Source: Pyxicephalus adspersus (Eukaryota; Chordata; Amphibia; Anura; Pyxicephalidae). From it: a DNA stretch of 64,000 nucleotides. The stretch spans positions 56,870,561 through 56,934,560 of the forward strand of contig NC_092861.1 of assembly GCF_032062135.1 (NCBI RefSeq), given 5' to 3'. The notes beneath the pieces were generated by a model. It was not told the DNA's origin, did not search any database, and saw only the letters and a program-made list of their open reading frames with translations. This document shows, in pieces, positions 21,801 through 33,953 of the stretch (the stretch's first letter is position 1; each line of letters opens with the position of its first letter). The position numbers and the translations under genes are program-made.

Positions 21801-24800
21801 CCAGCAAATGAAATATTTTGCATACAATTCTATTTACAACATACAACGAAATAAATGCCTGCCAATCTCATACCAGATCTGTTGTGCTGCATCTGTAATG
21901 TATATCCTAAATGGACAATGGGTAATGGATAAAGTTCAGCTGTAATTTGTGAGGGTCTCTCTGATGACCAATATTATGGCAAGAAGGGATAGTCAGCCAC
22001 TACAGGGGTCAAAGCCAAGAGATCACGCAAGCATAAGATGGGAAACAGAGAATGTCTCAAAGACAGCAGACAGCAGTACAAAGAAGGTGGACAGTTAAAG
22101 GCCAACCATAACAGAAAGAGAACTGGAAGTGCCTTGCATTCACAAGAGCCTCTTGTAGTGAAAATGACTTATTCTACCAGACAGCCAAAGCAATGTTTGC
22201 AAAATTGCTTAAAAAAAACAAGCAACACACAATGTGCTTTAAAAATAGGCTCTGCCCTTCTAAAACAAAGAAAACCAAAATAAACTTAGGGGAGAACCTG
22301 GTCATGTGACTCAAACACAAATTGGTGCGGCTTTGCCAACTACACGCTGTGGCCTCATATTTAAGAATGAGATGGACCATAGTGTGTGTAACACAGTATA
22401 CATACCGGAGAGCAGATAGCAATATTTGTAAATTTGTTTGTAAATTCAAGTAAAAGAAAAATGTTGAATTTTTGTGTATGATTACATTTAGTAAATAAAG
22501 GCTTCATGCACAGGTTGGGCCAACAAATGTGTGGCCATGCCCACAGAATCACCCACAAAACACACTGCTAATTCACCCCCCGTTCATAGAAAATGTACAG
22601 ATTTTTATGGCCTATTGCCAATAAAACATTAGACATTAGGTTTAGTTATCTTGGATATAGAGATGAGTCTAAGGCAGAGCAGAGAGGAAACAAATGGCAG
22701 ATCAGGGTGAAAAAAATATTTACAGCTTCACAGGGGAGGAGTGGGTAGAAAGGATGGCAAAGCAAATCCAGAGATGCAGGACTGAAATCTGCAGTCTCCA
22801 GAATAACCCTAATAAATCAGCAAGGACTGAAAGACTTGTGTTTGGGTAACCAGAATTAGTTTCTCCCTATGAACTGATCGCTTGCATTTCCCCCTCACAT
22901 TTCCACTGGAATAAATGCCTTTGTCAGTAAGCAATCTCTAAATAAGGATATACATCTGTCACTAAAATACATGCATAATAATTTTTTTTAAAAATCAGAC
23001 GGTATTGTACTCTTTTTGTGTATTGAACATGAAAATAAATACATTTTTTATTATCAATGCGTTCTCTGTAACCTTTTTGTAATTATTGTTTTCTTATTGA
23101 CTTTTGTGTGCTGAAACAAAGGTTGATATCCTTTTAGTATCGGTCTGTCTAGTTTGTCCATAATTTTTCCATTTAGAACATTGATTTATCCTAATTGTCA
23201 GTTAATCAGCCATCACCAGGGTCAAATTGCCTTTTTATTAACCCACTTTGTGATGCTATTAGTGATGCATATCTGTTAAGTAGGCCATGATATTTCTTAC
23301 CTGAATAAAATGTGACCTGTCGTTACTAGCATAGGAAAGGTGAGGAAAAACTACTGAATTGGTATTTTCATAGCAGTGACTGACTCTCTAATAGGACGAG
23401 ACACTGTTAAATGATGCAGAAACAAAATATTGTCCTTTCACTGATAGTATGCGGGAAACCGCTTTCATTCAAATGACTTCCCTTCAAATTCCTCATACCA
23501 TCGCTATGGGGAAGATCCCGGGATAAGCCTAGTTATATATTCATTATGACATAGCTATGAAATATATTACATTACTATGTAATGTTTCTTATACTGAACA
23601 TACACAGAAGCAAGACCTGTCTATGCATGTTCATGACACTGCTGCTAGGCTATATATGCATAATTGCACACCTCCTTTTCTGTTCATTATAGTCCACTTT
23701 ATAAACAGGTCAAAGGCTACAAAATTATTACTGTGAAAGGAAATATTTATATAAATTACCTGCAAATAGTTGGTATGGTTTCTTCCCAGTGTCTTGAAAA
23801 AACATAAAACAAAAAGACATATGTTTGTAAGCAGTGGTGAATCTACAAGAGGCCTTTATATATTGACAGAGTTGTGCAGTTCAAGGCTCCACTAAGTAAA
23901 AATCCTATTTTGTATAATAAATGGTATTTATATTATCCACCAGCTTTTTCCTAAAAGTTGGCAGGAACATCTCTCTACTTAGGTGTCCTGATTATGGCCT
24001 TATTCAATGGCTTTCTATTACCTCTTGGTTTTACCCAGTCACCCTTCTGCTGCTGTTTCTGATGCAGGAATACTTAAAAAATCCAGAATGGAGATGATGA
24101 CAATATGGCCTGAAATAAACCAAGCAAGAAAATTAAGACTTTGCAGTCAACATTATATCTGGATTACCTGTTTGATGGCTTTATAAGAGCCAAAGAGAAA
24201 GCAAACCTTCCAATATGATTATGCATACTTGCTGATTATGGCACTTTAAATGAATCAGATGACTCCCCCACCCACCTGCAGTGTACAGTATATTCAGTTT
24301 AGAAAGAAAAAGTCCAAAGACAAACAGCTTCTGCCATGTTAGCTCCATAGAAGACCCATAGTGCTCTATGAGCCCCCTGGGTGCACCATAGATGAAATGT
24401 TAAATTTTTTTGGTAAATAACACATTTTACATAAACAGTAAAAATGTTACCTTTACTTTTTTATTGTTTTCCACTTAACCCCAACCCAAACCCTTAAAAA
24501 ATGTTCAAATATAACTATTTGGAAGTTAGAGGGGGAAATTTGCCCTTACAGTGGTGGTCAGCATACCCCCTACAGACAGCTAAAAACATAGTTGGTGTCA
24601 TGCTAAAGGCTCTGCCAAGTGACATTGGACTTTCAATTCTGTAGGCATGTTTAAATGGGAGGTCAGTTGGTCAGAAATATTACTTTAAATCAATGAAAAA
24701 GGGTAGTCCAGCCCCTTCTTCCCAAAATTCTTTTCACCTAGACCCCAGCTGATGTGTCTTCATAACTCATAGACAGTGCCTTCATCAGTCTTACTGAGCA

Positions 24801-26123
24801 ACTAAGATTGAGTACAAAAACTCCACTGCACATTTACAAAAAAAAAAAAAAAAAGAAAAGGTAACAAAATAAGAACAATCATGTTTTGATAACCAGTTAA
24901 TATACATTCTGGCTTCTAGCTATCTTGGCTTTTAAATGAAAACATTGGTTAGAAAAATAAAGGCTGCCATTGCCAAACTGTTTTTAAATAATTGATTTGA
25001 TTTGTTAGTAAATATAAAGTGCAGACACCCTAATCTCTATGATGGGCTTCCTCACTGACCAATAAGGGTAAATTACAACAGGTAAGTGCACTTACCCCAG
25101 TACATCCTGGGGCTGTACTTTCAAGTTGAAGACACTTTTAAATGTGTTATCACTGGGGCTACCACCCTTGATTATGTTTCACCATACCTGGATGAAATGT
25201 ATAAATTAAAATTTCCAATTTCAGCAGCAATATATCTGTTCCAGGTTAATAATTGAATAGTTAATGAAGAAATGTAAGATAAGGGTCCCATATCTTGCAG
25301 CATAATAAAAACAAGAAAAAGCAGCTTCCATAAAATGTATTCTCGAGAAGTCCCCCTTAAGTACACGTCTATTGGATGCCTGAGAAGAATCTTTGACATA
25401 TGAGCAGTCTAGTTGTAGCAATAGCTGTCATAAAGAAAAACAGCCCTGTCCTCTTCTTCAGAATATCATGTGTTGTGTCTAAATAGCTGTCTATATTAGG
25501 TGGTGTCAGTCACATGAGATGTTTGATGAAGTGAGGACAACACACATAAATACATAGCTCAGATGGTAATGACTATGCAATGTGTGGTTTACTGGAAGAC
25601 ACAGGACATACCCAGGATCCATACAGACCACCAACATATCTACTGAGCACTAGTGCAAGGCTTTTATTTCATGTCATCATTTGTTTCCTCCTAGTTTAAA
25701 CAAAAGCTTGCACAGGATGTTTTCTAAAACAGTAACACAATCAATTAAAAATAAAAAAAAAAAAGATCTAAACTTTAGCGTTTATAATTATACATACCCT
25801 TTAACGCAATATTGTATTTCCTAAAGTTGTTTTTATTTATTTTTTTTTAATCTCTATACCTAAAAAATGCCTAAAAAAAACCTCAGGACTGTCAACTGAT
25901 TTCTAATTGTGCTTCCATGTTGTTCCCTTGAAATATTCTCTCCTGGTGGAGACTACAAAACGCTGTGCTGACACATTATACAGAAATAGACAACTGTTGT
26001 TGTCTGGTACACAGTAATGATTTACAACTGACAAAGAAGTTCAGAAGTGCCTAAAATAGTTTGGAGAAGATCAGAAGATGTGATGCATAGTGCTTTAACA
26101 AACTAAATTGCATCAAGTCTACT
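18900..26123. other. long gene-free stretch, no recognised repeats
   Basis: More than 7 kb of AT-rich DNA. The frame at 19143-19412 (+) has no recognisable domain. One exon-like interval at 21659-21703 is discussed under findings. There is a poly-A run at about 24838-24854. I recognise no transposon here, which is unusual for this window. It may be older repeat decay or conserved non-coding DNA. Confidence 0.4.
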
Positions 26124-26286
26124 AGATTGTAAGCTCTTCGGGGCAGGGTCCTCTCCTCCTGTATCACTGTCTGTATTAGTCTGTCATTTGCAATCCCTAT
26201 TTAATGTACAGCGCTGCGTAATTTGTTGGCGCTATATAAATCCTGTTTATTAATAATAATAATAATAGTAATAATAATAATAATAA
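26124..26286 (+). mobile_element. LINE/SINE 3' tail, well-preserved copy
   Basis: It runs AGATTGTAAGCTCTTCGGGG, CAGGGTCCTCTCCTCCTGTA, ATCTGTCATTTG-like and GTACAGCGCTGCGTAATTTG blocks, then TTGGCGCTATATAAATCCTG and an (AAT)n tail to 26286. It is the clearest of the tail copies and agrees closely with the LINE 3' region at 57420-57564. It is either a 5'-truncated LINE or the 3' half of a SINE that uses the same tail. Confidence 0.9.
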
Positions 26287-26802
26287 AGTCAGGTCTTAGG
26301 TCTACTTTAAATACCAATGAGCTATCTTTTACAATGTCCACATGACCTGCTGTGTGCATAGGACTGTGTTTGAGCACAAGAAATGAACGATGAATGTGCA
26401 AATACCTGCTTATTATCATCCAAGGATGGAAGTGGAAGTACAGTCAGCTTTTACCCTACATTCAAATATGTTTGCCACACTAATATAACTAAGAGTAGAA
26501 CCCCTAAAATGTATTCTAATTGGTTAAAATCATTACTTTTCCTTTGCTTTGCCATGACAGGAAATGTGCCATACTCAGCTCTCTGCTGCTGCAAAATTTC
26601 ATTGATGTACAGAGAAAAGAAAAGCTATATAAACAAAGGATGAAGCTTTTGGGTGACTCCTACACTGATCATAAGCTACTTTTTGGTGCACATAGAGCTG
26701 CCTATGATCTAGCCATGTCATGGCTTCCGTACTGTTTAATAACCATATTGTTTAATTAGGAAGGGTGGTAGATTATTGTAATGTTTATTAAAAGACACAA
26801 AA
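26287..26802. other. no recognised feature
   Basis: Short frames only, none with a domain signature. Confidence 0.4.
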
Positions 26803-26962
26803 GATTTATTAAAGCTTAACATGAATGGAGACAATAGACTTTTATGAGTGAACCTGAGTGATCCAGCAAATCTGAAATGGATCCGGTCTACGATTGAAAA
26901 CATTTGCCCACTAATAAGATATGATTTTTAGTAAATCTATTTGAGGTTTGCTGGATCACTTA
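26803..26962. mobile_element. foldback MITE 'GATTTATTAAAG', diverged copy
   Basis: AGATTTATTAAAGCTTAACA, GTGATCCAGCAAATCTGAAA and GAGGTTTGCTGGATCACTTA are in the order of the full-length copy at 18682-18899. The outer right end is missing and the sequence is well diverged, so this is an old copy. Confidence 0.8.
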
Positions 26963-27004
26963 ATGTACACGTTTTGCTATTTATTAAATATAAGGCCATG
27001 TATC

Positions 27005-27660
27005 ATGACCACGGTAGCTCTGACCTTTACCCCTTCCTTCCTTTTACTTATTCCCAAACCTCCCCCTCCCCACCTGCTTTCCAACCCACCCTCCAGAAAC
27101 ACTCAAACACATGATTTGGACTTAAATTGGCTGGCAAGCAGTCATTTATTTTAACAACAAATTGAATAAATAACCATTCAAAATATAAATAACAACCTAG
27201 TCCGCATTCCATCAGGACTTTCATACCACCAACTTCTCAACCTTGGACCCTAGCCGCCCTGCACCACCTCAGAAGCCATACCCTTCAATTATTTAAAGGG
27301 GACCCCACCAACGAGGATCCCTCCTGCCAAAACTTTCCACTTTTCTATGAAACAGGACTTTTGCATTCTAAAACCCCAACTGCCCTAACCAATCCGAACC
27401 TCCATTTTTCTTTTTTCTGCTAAGAGGGTGGTGGAAAGGGGGGTGGGGGTGGTAAACTTTTTCTTCCTAGAAGGGGCCTCCACTTCATTTCACACCCTTT
27501 TAACCTTTCCTTTGCCACACTCCCCTTTTACCTCTAAACCAATCACCATTTTTACCCCTCCCTAACCATTTTACTATTCTTATTAACCCTGACCCTCCCT
27601 GGGCTATGCCTTGCACCCTGTCATGTATGCCCTGCTCTTATTTATAAATGCTATGGGCCT
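27005..27660 (+). repeat. C-rich, strand-asymmetric block, probable unknown repeat
   Basis: The plus strand is rich in C, A and T and strikingly poor in G (CCTCCCCCTCCCC, AACCCACCCTCC, CCTTTTAACC). The exception is one G-rich run at about 27426-27456 (GGGTGGTGG, GGGGGGTGGGGG). There is no long open frame. The sharp change in composition relative to both flanks suggests an inserted repeat or an old LTR-like segment, but I could not define its ends. Confidence 0.4.
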
Positions 27661-30107
27661 CTCTCTAAAGCTCACATTATACAGTGACATTAATACCCTA
27701 ATACATTAACTCGCTATACTTTTCAATTCAAAACAGGTGGAGGATTTTTAAATGATTATACATTCTGGTATAGACGGGGTGGGACATTAATCATATCAAT
27801 GATTTATATAAATTAAATTAACATAAGAATATAGTGGTAAAGGTCAGTATTCATTCTTAACCTCACTTCCATTACATACTGGTGAGATAAGTTCTTCCTC
27901 TGAAATGTCAATGTACCTTCCAGTAACTAGTGGTTGAAGTCATAGCAGCACATTGTAATTTGCTATTGGTATGATTCTTACACTGCAAGATTTTCTCAAA
28001 CTGGGTATTAGGCAGCATAGAGAAAGATTATAGCTGAACTAAACCAAAAATAAAAAACCCCGTGGTGTTCTGGAATCCACCTTTGTCCGGGTGCAGAAGA
28101 AGTGCTGAGTGCACTTCCTCAGTCTTCTTCCTTCTCCTGGCTCCATAACCCGATCTTGCACTGCACAGGTGCAAGATCAAGTGATGTAGCCTGTTCTAAA
28201 TGGGGGAAAAAGAGTACCAATCTCACTCGCATGTGTACATAGCCCAAACATACAGATCTAAAAAAGCCCTATATGTTTAGTGATTATTTGGACTATGCTA
28301 ATAGCAACACACAAGATAAGTGAAACTCTAGTCTAAAGTATTTTATTCTCTTCACTTAGCAAAGTGAAATATCACTCTAAAAGTAATAATTCACTAAACT
28401 TACTGAAAGAGGTGAAGCACTGTACCATCATTGTTTTTTGTGTTTTATATTTCTTTGCATGTAAAAAATCATGTATACATGATAAAAAAGCATTTTGTAT
28501 TAAGTTCAATACGTACAAAGTTTACTTGGAAAACTAGGACGGTATGTTTGTCAGAAGCACCTTACAGTTTCACACCCCATATTGCTGAGGCCTTACATTT
28601 GCCTGCCAGTTGGATTGTGAACTTTCTCATAATGCTTTTGCAATTATTACATCCTTAATATCTAGGAAACTTCAAAGTCAAGTAAAATCAACATTGTAGT
28701 ATATTAAAAATAACTCATATTTTATTACATGTGTTGTAACATATTTTTACAGTATGGCTAAGGCTACAATGACATTAAGTTTTGATGCTTATAAATGCCC
28801 AGCTACCCTTTGTATGAGTTATTAAGCATGTATAAGATATGTGGCAGAAAGAAGTAAAATAGGAGAGTAGAAAAGGCCAAGAATTTGCCTCCCAAATGCC
28901 CCCAAATTACCCAAAAATGGCTATTTATATCAATGAGGGTGTTTTGGAGCATTGCAGTAACATGGTAGTAAAATATTGTGTTTATTGTGTACATTCATTC
29001 ATAACTTACATTTGTATGTCATTAATTATTTTCAGTTGGTTGTGTCATATTTTAGTATGGAAATTAATCCAATCATCACCAACCCAAAAAAATATATATT
29101 TTGATTCTTCAGCACATTTTGTAGATCAAAGGTCCACTTTTTCAGGAGATAGGTATAGGCAATTTACTGTGTTCATGAGGACACTGACCTAAAATCGCTG
29201 CATGTATGTTTGATTAAATGTGCGTCCATACCCTCCAAAAACAGTGAACATTTGAGGAGAGGCAGAAATGGACCAAAGAGTAAGCTGATTCAAATTTTTT
29301 TCCAGCTAGAAAAGAAATCCTCTCTCCAGGATCTAGGTCGTAGCTTGCAGTTTGAGTCCTTTCAGCACCTTAGCCTAATTAAATATGACAAAAAAATATA
29401 TATATAAAATCTGCATCCACCAGAGTCCACAGCTTTAGGAGTCAATGCATTCTATATTAGTAAAGATGTCCAGTGTGGAGGGTTTCAGAGTATTTCATCA
29501 GTGATGACACCATTGAACAATTTCTTTTTGCATATAGCATAGATGTCCATTACACACATTCTGGTCAAATGATCTGTAGACTGCACGTCACTAGCTTATC
29601 TTTGCTTTATTGGCAGAGAACAATAGAAATTGGATGTTTGTGTAGGTACTTGAAGGCGAATCTTCATTAAAATTTAAAAATGCAAAATCCTCGACCACTC
29701 TACAACTGGCTTCCATTTGGTGCCAATGCTGTCCTGAATTCCTTCTTCATCCTGGAGCAGAGGAACCCCCAGATGTGGCCATCTTCTACCTTTGTCTTCT
29801 GGCTCCTATGTACGTCATCCGATCTTGCACAATGCATATTCACTTTTTTTTCCTTTCAGGAAAGGCCCCTTCTGTGCAAGTAGTTAGAAAAAAAAAAACA
29901 TGTTTTGCTTTATATGAAAGGTTGTCGTTTATCAAATTGTGGTGATAGGTTCGTATTAAGTTTAAGCCAGTTTTTTGAATGCTCAGGACAGCATCTGCTT
30001 ATTCTGTTTTTAATGCTACAGATCAGAGGGAAAATTAATTACAAACCCTGTGACTGTGAATCTCTTTACCAGTAGAACATCATACCAGTTCAAAAAATAT
30101 TAACCAT
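27661..30107. other. no recognised gene
   Basis: The frames are short. The segments around 28030-28210 and 29690-29880 (with CCGATCTTGCAC in common) resemble each other and the stretch at 49850-50040, and may be pieces of a frog MITE family. Otherwise nothing is supported. Confidence 0.35.
28361..28394 (-). repeat. MITE core, copy pairing with 17591-17624
   Basis: AAAGTGAAATATCACTCTAA then AAGTAATAATTCAC is the inverse of the block at 17591-17624 with few mismatches. It probably marks a larger, decayed inverted-repeat element. Confidence 0.65.
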
Positions 30108-30265
30108 TTAAAGGGGACCTAAACTGAAAAAACAAAAAAAACGCCAGGAGGCAGTACTATTTTGCAAAAGAGACATGCATGGCCACTGCAAGGGGTAAGT
30201 ATGTGCTTGACGATTATGGCGGAAGCTCACCACCCACCAATGAGTTCTGCTTTGATTGATGATTA
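30108..30265. repeat. dispersed repeat, copy 2 (pairs with 2000-2080)
   Basis: The start, TTTAAAGGGGACCTAAACTG, is the type of end seen in several frog MITEs. GGGTAAGTATGTGC and AAGCTCACCACCCACCA match the copy at 2000-2080. No coding content. Confidence 0.6.
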
Positions 30266-31474
30266 GATTTGTAATATATTTGTAAATCAATCTGCTCATT
30301 AAATTGGCATCATTTTATCAATACATTTAAGATGATTTTATTAGGATTAATAAGTTACTTTAGGATAATTAATAATTAGTAAAATATAACATCAATATAT
30401 CTGCCCTGTGACATCAAAATAAAGCACTTTCACAACAAGACAAGATGTTGGAAAACTTGTGGATTTCTGTCATACTGTTTAAATCTCAGATGTTGTCTTG
30501 GAATATTTTCACTTTCATCTTTTTTGCCAAGCAAGATGCTAGACTGTGCAGGTCATAATATTGGAGTTGCTAGGGAACAGTACTCAGATTTTGACAATTT
30601 CAGTCCTTAAGCTGACGAAGTAATTGACAATACTTCATTGTTGTACAAAACTAGTACCCGATTTTTACCAAGGGACAAGTGCGATGCAGCCATCAAAAAG
30701 GGAGCACTTGCTGCCAGAGATATATTCTGAGCTGATCCTAATTTTGAAATGTCCTATAGAATCAGCTGGTTACTCACAATCTCATTCACTTTTATTTGAC
30801 ATCAATTAAATACTAAATACAAAAGCCCTATTTTCAAATATGTATTAAAACAAATAGCAATAGATGTAACTTTCTTATCATGTAATTTGTAAGTAACCCT
30901 CTGACCCTAAATGCAGGTAATGGCCAGAAATTAGAGCAACATTGTACCAGGAGGCCTGGGGTATACATGTATGTTCCATGGCAAACTGAAATTATGGTCT
31001 ATTGTCCTTTTTGGACAGCAAGGCTATTTGCTGACAGTTTTTAATTCCAATTTTAGATGCATGCACTTTGACATTAACTGTTGTTACCTGCAGAGCCTGA
31101 TATATAATTGTGTGATTCATGGAGGCGTCTTTTAGCATCAAATAATAAGATCTTGAAGTTCCCGGTTTGGCCAGTCCTGAACATATTATTAGTGATTTGA
31201 CATTGCTAAATATCCTAACAATGTATTTATTGAGTTCAAACTATTTAATGATCGTTTTAAATCCCATGCTAGACTAATTGAAACCCACAACTTTCTTTCA
31301 TAGGATGTTGGAAAGCTCTTTTAATGTTGGCATTATAGAACTGCACAAATCAATAACAAAAAGTACACTAAACCCTTGATATCTAAGCTCATCTATATGC
31401 TAATGATGACAATTTACAATCACATCAGTTCAGTAAACGTATTTTTACTAAAATAAATATCTGGCAGATTCTAT
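30266..31474. other. no recognised feature
   Basis: AT-rich sequence. No supported gene before the Tc1 remnant begins. Confidence 0.4.
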
Positions 31475-31965
31475 TTATATTCTATATTCTATCAAAAATA
31501 ATGAAAAATGTTTGACTGGGTCATTGCAACATCTTTTCTTTTTTGTATTGTATTGTAGACTTGCTGGTTCCTGACCCAATTTCAGCCAAGTTTGAGCTGT
31601 TGCACCAGAGAATTTTATTGTCAACTCAATGGCTTCAAAGTACCAAAGTCCTGTAATTGGACTGCTAAACAAGCCCAATCATCACCCCCCGCCCTGCTGT
31701 GCCTAACAGTTTGTATGAGGGGTTGTGCTGATATGCTGTGTTGGATTTTTCCCAAAGGTGGCACTGTGCATTATGGCAAAACATCTCCAATTTGGTCTTG
31801 TCTGTCCAAATGACATTGTTCCAGAAGTCTTTGTTCATTATATAACTTTGCAAACCTATGCTGTGCTGCCATGTTTTTTAGAGAGAAAAAGCTGTCCCCT
31901 GGCAACCCATCCAATAATTTACCATGCTGACTGAGGCCTTTGGAGTCTGAGTTGTAGCTCTAGGG
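31475..31965 (-). pseudogene. Tc1-like transposase remnant, middle and C-terminal part
   Basis: Minus-strand translation gives KNMAA then FAK near 31880, NKDFWNNVIWTDKTKLEMF with D18 of the local frame at 31800-31802, then HNAQCHLW, NTAYQH and GRGVMI, followed in other frames by KLGQ, TSKST and PSQ. This order matches Tc1-family DDE transposases. The first catalytic D (WTD-TK) is kept. The QDNDPKH motif with the second D is lost, and the PDLNPIE glutamate region is destroyed (PSQTFF). Several frameshifts and stops are present, and part of the linker before KNMAA is deleted. The pieces at 32928-32988 and 33946-34190 are its N-terminal continuation, separated by insertions. Confidence 0.92.
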
Positions 31966-32935
31966 CAGGGGTGTCAAACTTAAATAAACAGAGGGCCGAA
32001 ATTTTAGACCAAGTCGCAGGTCAAACTTCGAAATTTATTGAAAAAAATTAGTACGTTTTTCCTTCTTATTAGATATAAAACATTTTGATATGGAAACAAA
32101 GAGGTTTTGCTTAACATTCAATCTGGAACAAGCCTATATTAGAGAAAAAGGCCTAAGAATTAAAAAAAAAAATTTATTTAGGAAAAAATTGCTAATGAAT
32201 GTCAACAGAGGACCACCTGCGCTAAACTTGAAGCCCCTGTAACACCAAAAGGCTCCTAGCACCTCCCACATGTAGCTGAGGGAGAGTGCTGGAAAGGCCA
32301 GCTGCGGCCAATGCATGGCTAAATCTTCTGAGTGGCTGGAACTCCCTCTTTACTGAAATAGCACCGCTACTACAATTCCCTGCATCACAAAAAAAAAAAA
32401 AAAATGCGCAGCCTAATGTCATAAGTAGCTGGAAGTCCCTCTTCACTAAAATAATGACAAAAGTATCACCGTGTGATTCCAAATTGTTCACAGATAAGTG
32501 TTTCTTGGAAATAATCATATAAGCAACCGGAGATAAACCGGTTGATAATATATTGATAATTCCTGAAAATAATAATCCTAATAATTCCTGATTATTGAGT
32601 TTATCTGTCAGTATAAACTCTGCGGGGTCCACGCATAGGCTGCTGTTCAATAGACACGAGTGATGCCGCTACTACAATTCCCGGCATCATTCGTGTCTAT
32701 AAAATGCGGGGCCATGCATAGGCAGAGAGGCCGCTGGTCTAGAGATGCGAGTGATGCCGGGAATTGTAGTAGCAGCATTGTGCTCGCGTCTATAGAACAA
32801 CAGCTTAAAATGAATTGCAGCTGGCCCGCCGTTACTACAGATTGCAGTAGCTGTGGGCCCGCTGCAATTCATATTAGGAATATTTTTCGGGGAAAAAAAA
32901 GTGCTGGGCCAGAGTTTGACACCCCTGCTCTAAGG
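31958..32935. mobile_element. hAT-type non-autonomous element (31966-32927) inside the Tc1 remnant
   Basis: The termini are CAGGGGTGTCAAACTT at 31966 and GTTTGACACCCCTG ending at 32927, a 14-base inverted repeat. CTCTAGGG (31958-31965) and CTCTAAGG (32928-32935) form a 7/8 target duplication, and both fit the same codons of the broken Tc1 gene, which confirms the boundaries independently. The 962-bp interior has repeated CTACTACAATTCCCGGCATC blocks in both orientations (around 32380, 32665 and 32755) and an A-run. No transposase was recognised; the 142-residue minus-strand frame inside has no hAT motif. Confidence 0.93.
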
Positions 32936-32988
32936 TCTGATCTTGGGATGAATTTGTTGGGATGTCCACTCCTGGAAAGATTAACAAC
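32928..32988 (-). pseudogene. Tc1-like transposase remnant, linker between insertions
   Basis: These 61 bases, on the minus strand, encode VVNLSRSGHPNKF then IPRSDL, which is the Tc1-family region between the two helix-turn-helix parts (consensus form: -ANLPRSGRPSKF-PRSD). It is stranded between the two hAT-type insertions and carries one target-duplication copy at each end. Confidence 0.9.
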
Positions 32989-33953
32989 TAGTGTTGGTGT
33001 TCAAATTCGGGTTGTCAATATACTCGACCTGAAAATGGCTGTTCGAATTCGGGTAGACTAGACCCGAAAAAAAGAAGATTCGACGGTAAAAATTTGGATA
33101 AAAATATATAAAAAAAAGTGTTAAAATAATAAAAATAATGTTCAATTTATTTATTGAGTGTGACATGATATCTCTTACTCTTTAACACACTTTCCAGCAC
33201 AGAAATATTATGATACATTTGTTACACTTTTCTTTTATCCACTGCCAGAAAAATGTAACAAATGTATCATATTACTGTGCTTATTATATTTTATTACAGA
33301 GTAATATAATATAATACCATATTATGTTACAGAGTAAGAGATACTTGCTGGCCAGCATCTTCTCAATGATTGCAGAGTTTGCAATCATTGAGAAGAGTGT
33401 GTGATCCCCGGGGCACTACAGGCTAATTAGCCTGTAGTGCCCTGGGGATCGTAGTGTAACAGCAGAGTTCATCTGCAGTTCAGTTCCCACGGTCACTGCA
33501 GGTTCCCACGGTCACTGCTGTGACTGCAGGTGATGGTAGTGGAACTGCAGAGTTTATCTTGCAGGTGATTCCCGGGCACTAGAGGTTGAATGGGGACAAG
33601 TTTCCCCGTTCATCACATCTAGTGCCCTGTGTTCTTGGATAGAGAAACTCTATCCAAGAACACATACTACTAGTACAGTGCAGCAACAGCAATCAGGATC
33701 GCTGTTGCAGTCCTGTAGTATGTGTTCCTGGATAGAGACCCCCTGTGTTCTTGAAAAGAGAAACTCTATCCAAGAACACATACAACTAGTAAAGGGCTGC
33801 AAGATTGCTCTTGCAGCCGTTATTAGTCCCTAAAAATATTCCGAATTTTCCCACAATTGACTTCAATGGTGTTCAAATTCGGCAATCGATCACCCAAACA
33901 ATATCTCACTATTCGATCGGATAGTGAGATGTTCCACTAACACAATTAAAAAC
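32981..33953. mobile_element. hAT-type foldback element (32989-33945), second insertion in the Tc1 remnant
   Basis: TTAACAAC (32981-32988) and TTAAAAAC (33946-33953) flank a 957-bp element that starts TAGTGTTGGTG and ends CACTAACACAA, an 11-base inverted terminus with 2 mismatches. Removing the element restores the Tc1 reading order, which supports these ends. Inside are several hairpins, the best at 33629-33663: a perfect 16-bp stem (GTGTTCTTGGATAGAG) with a 3-base loop. The block CAGCATCTTCTCAATGATTG to GATCCCCGGGGCACTA (about 33355-33420) is shared with the element at 6152-6779. No protein is encoded. Confidence 0.88.

Noticed and set aside
32222..32650. 142-codon minus-strand frame
   Set aside because: It lies wholly inside the non-autonomous hAT element 31966-32927, crosses an A-run giving poly-Phe, and has no transposase or other motif.
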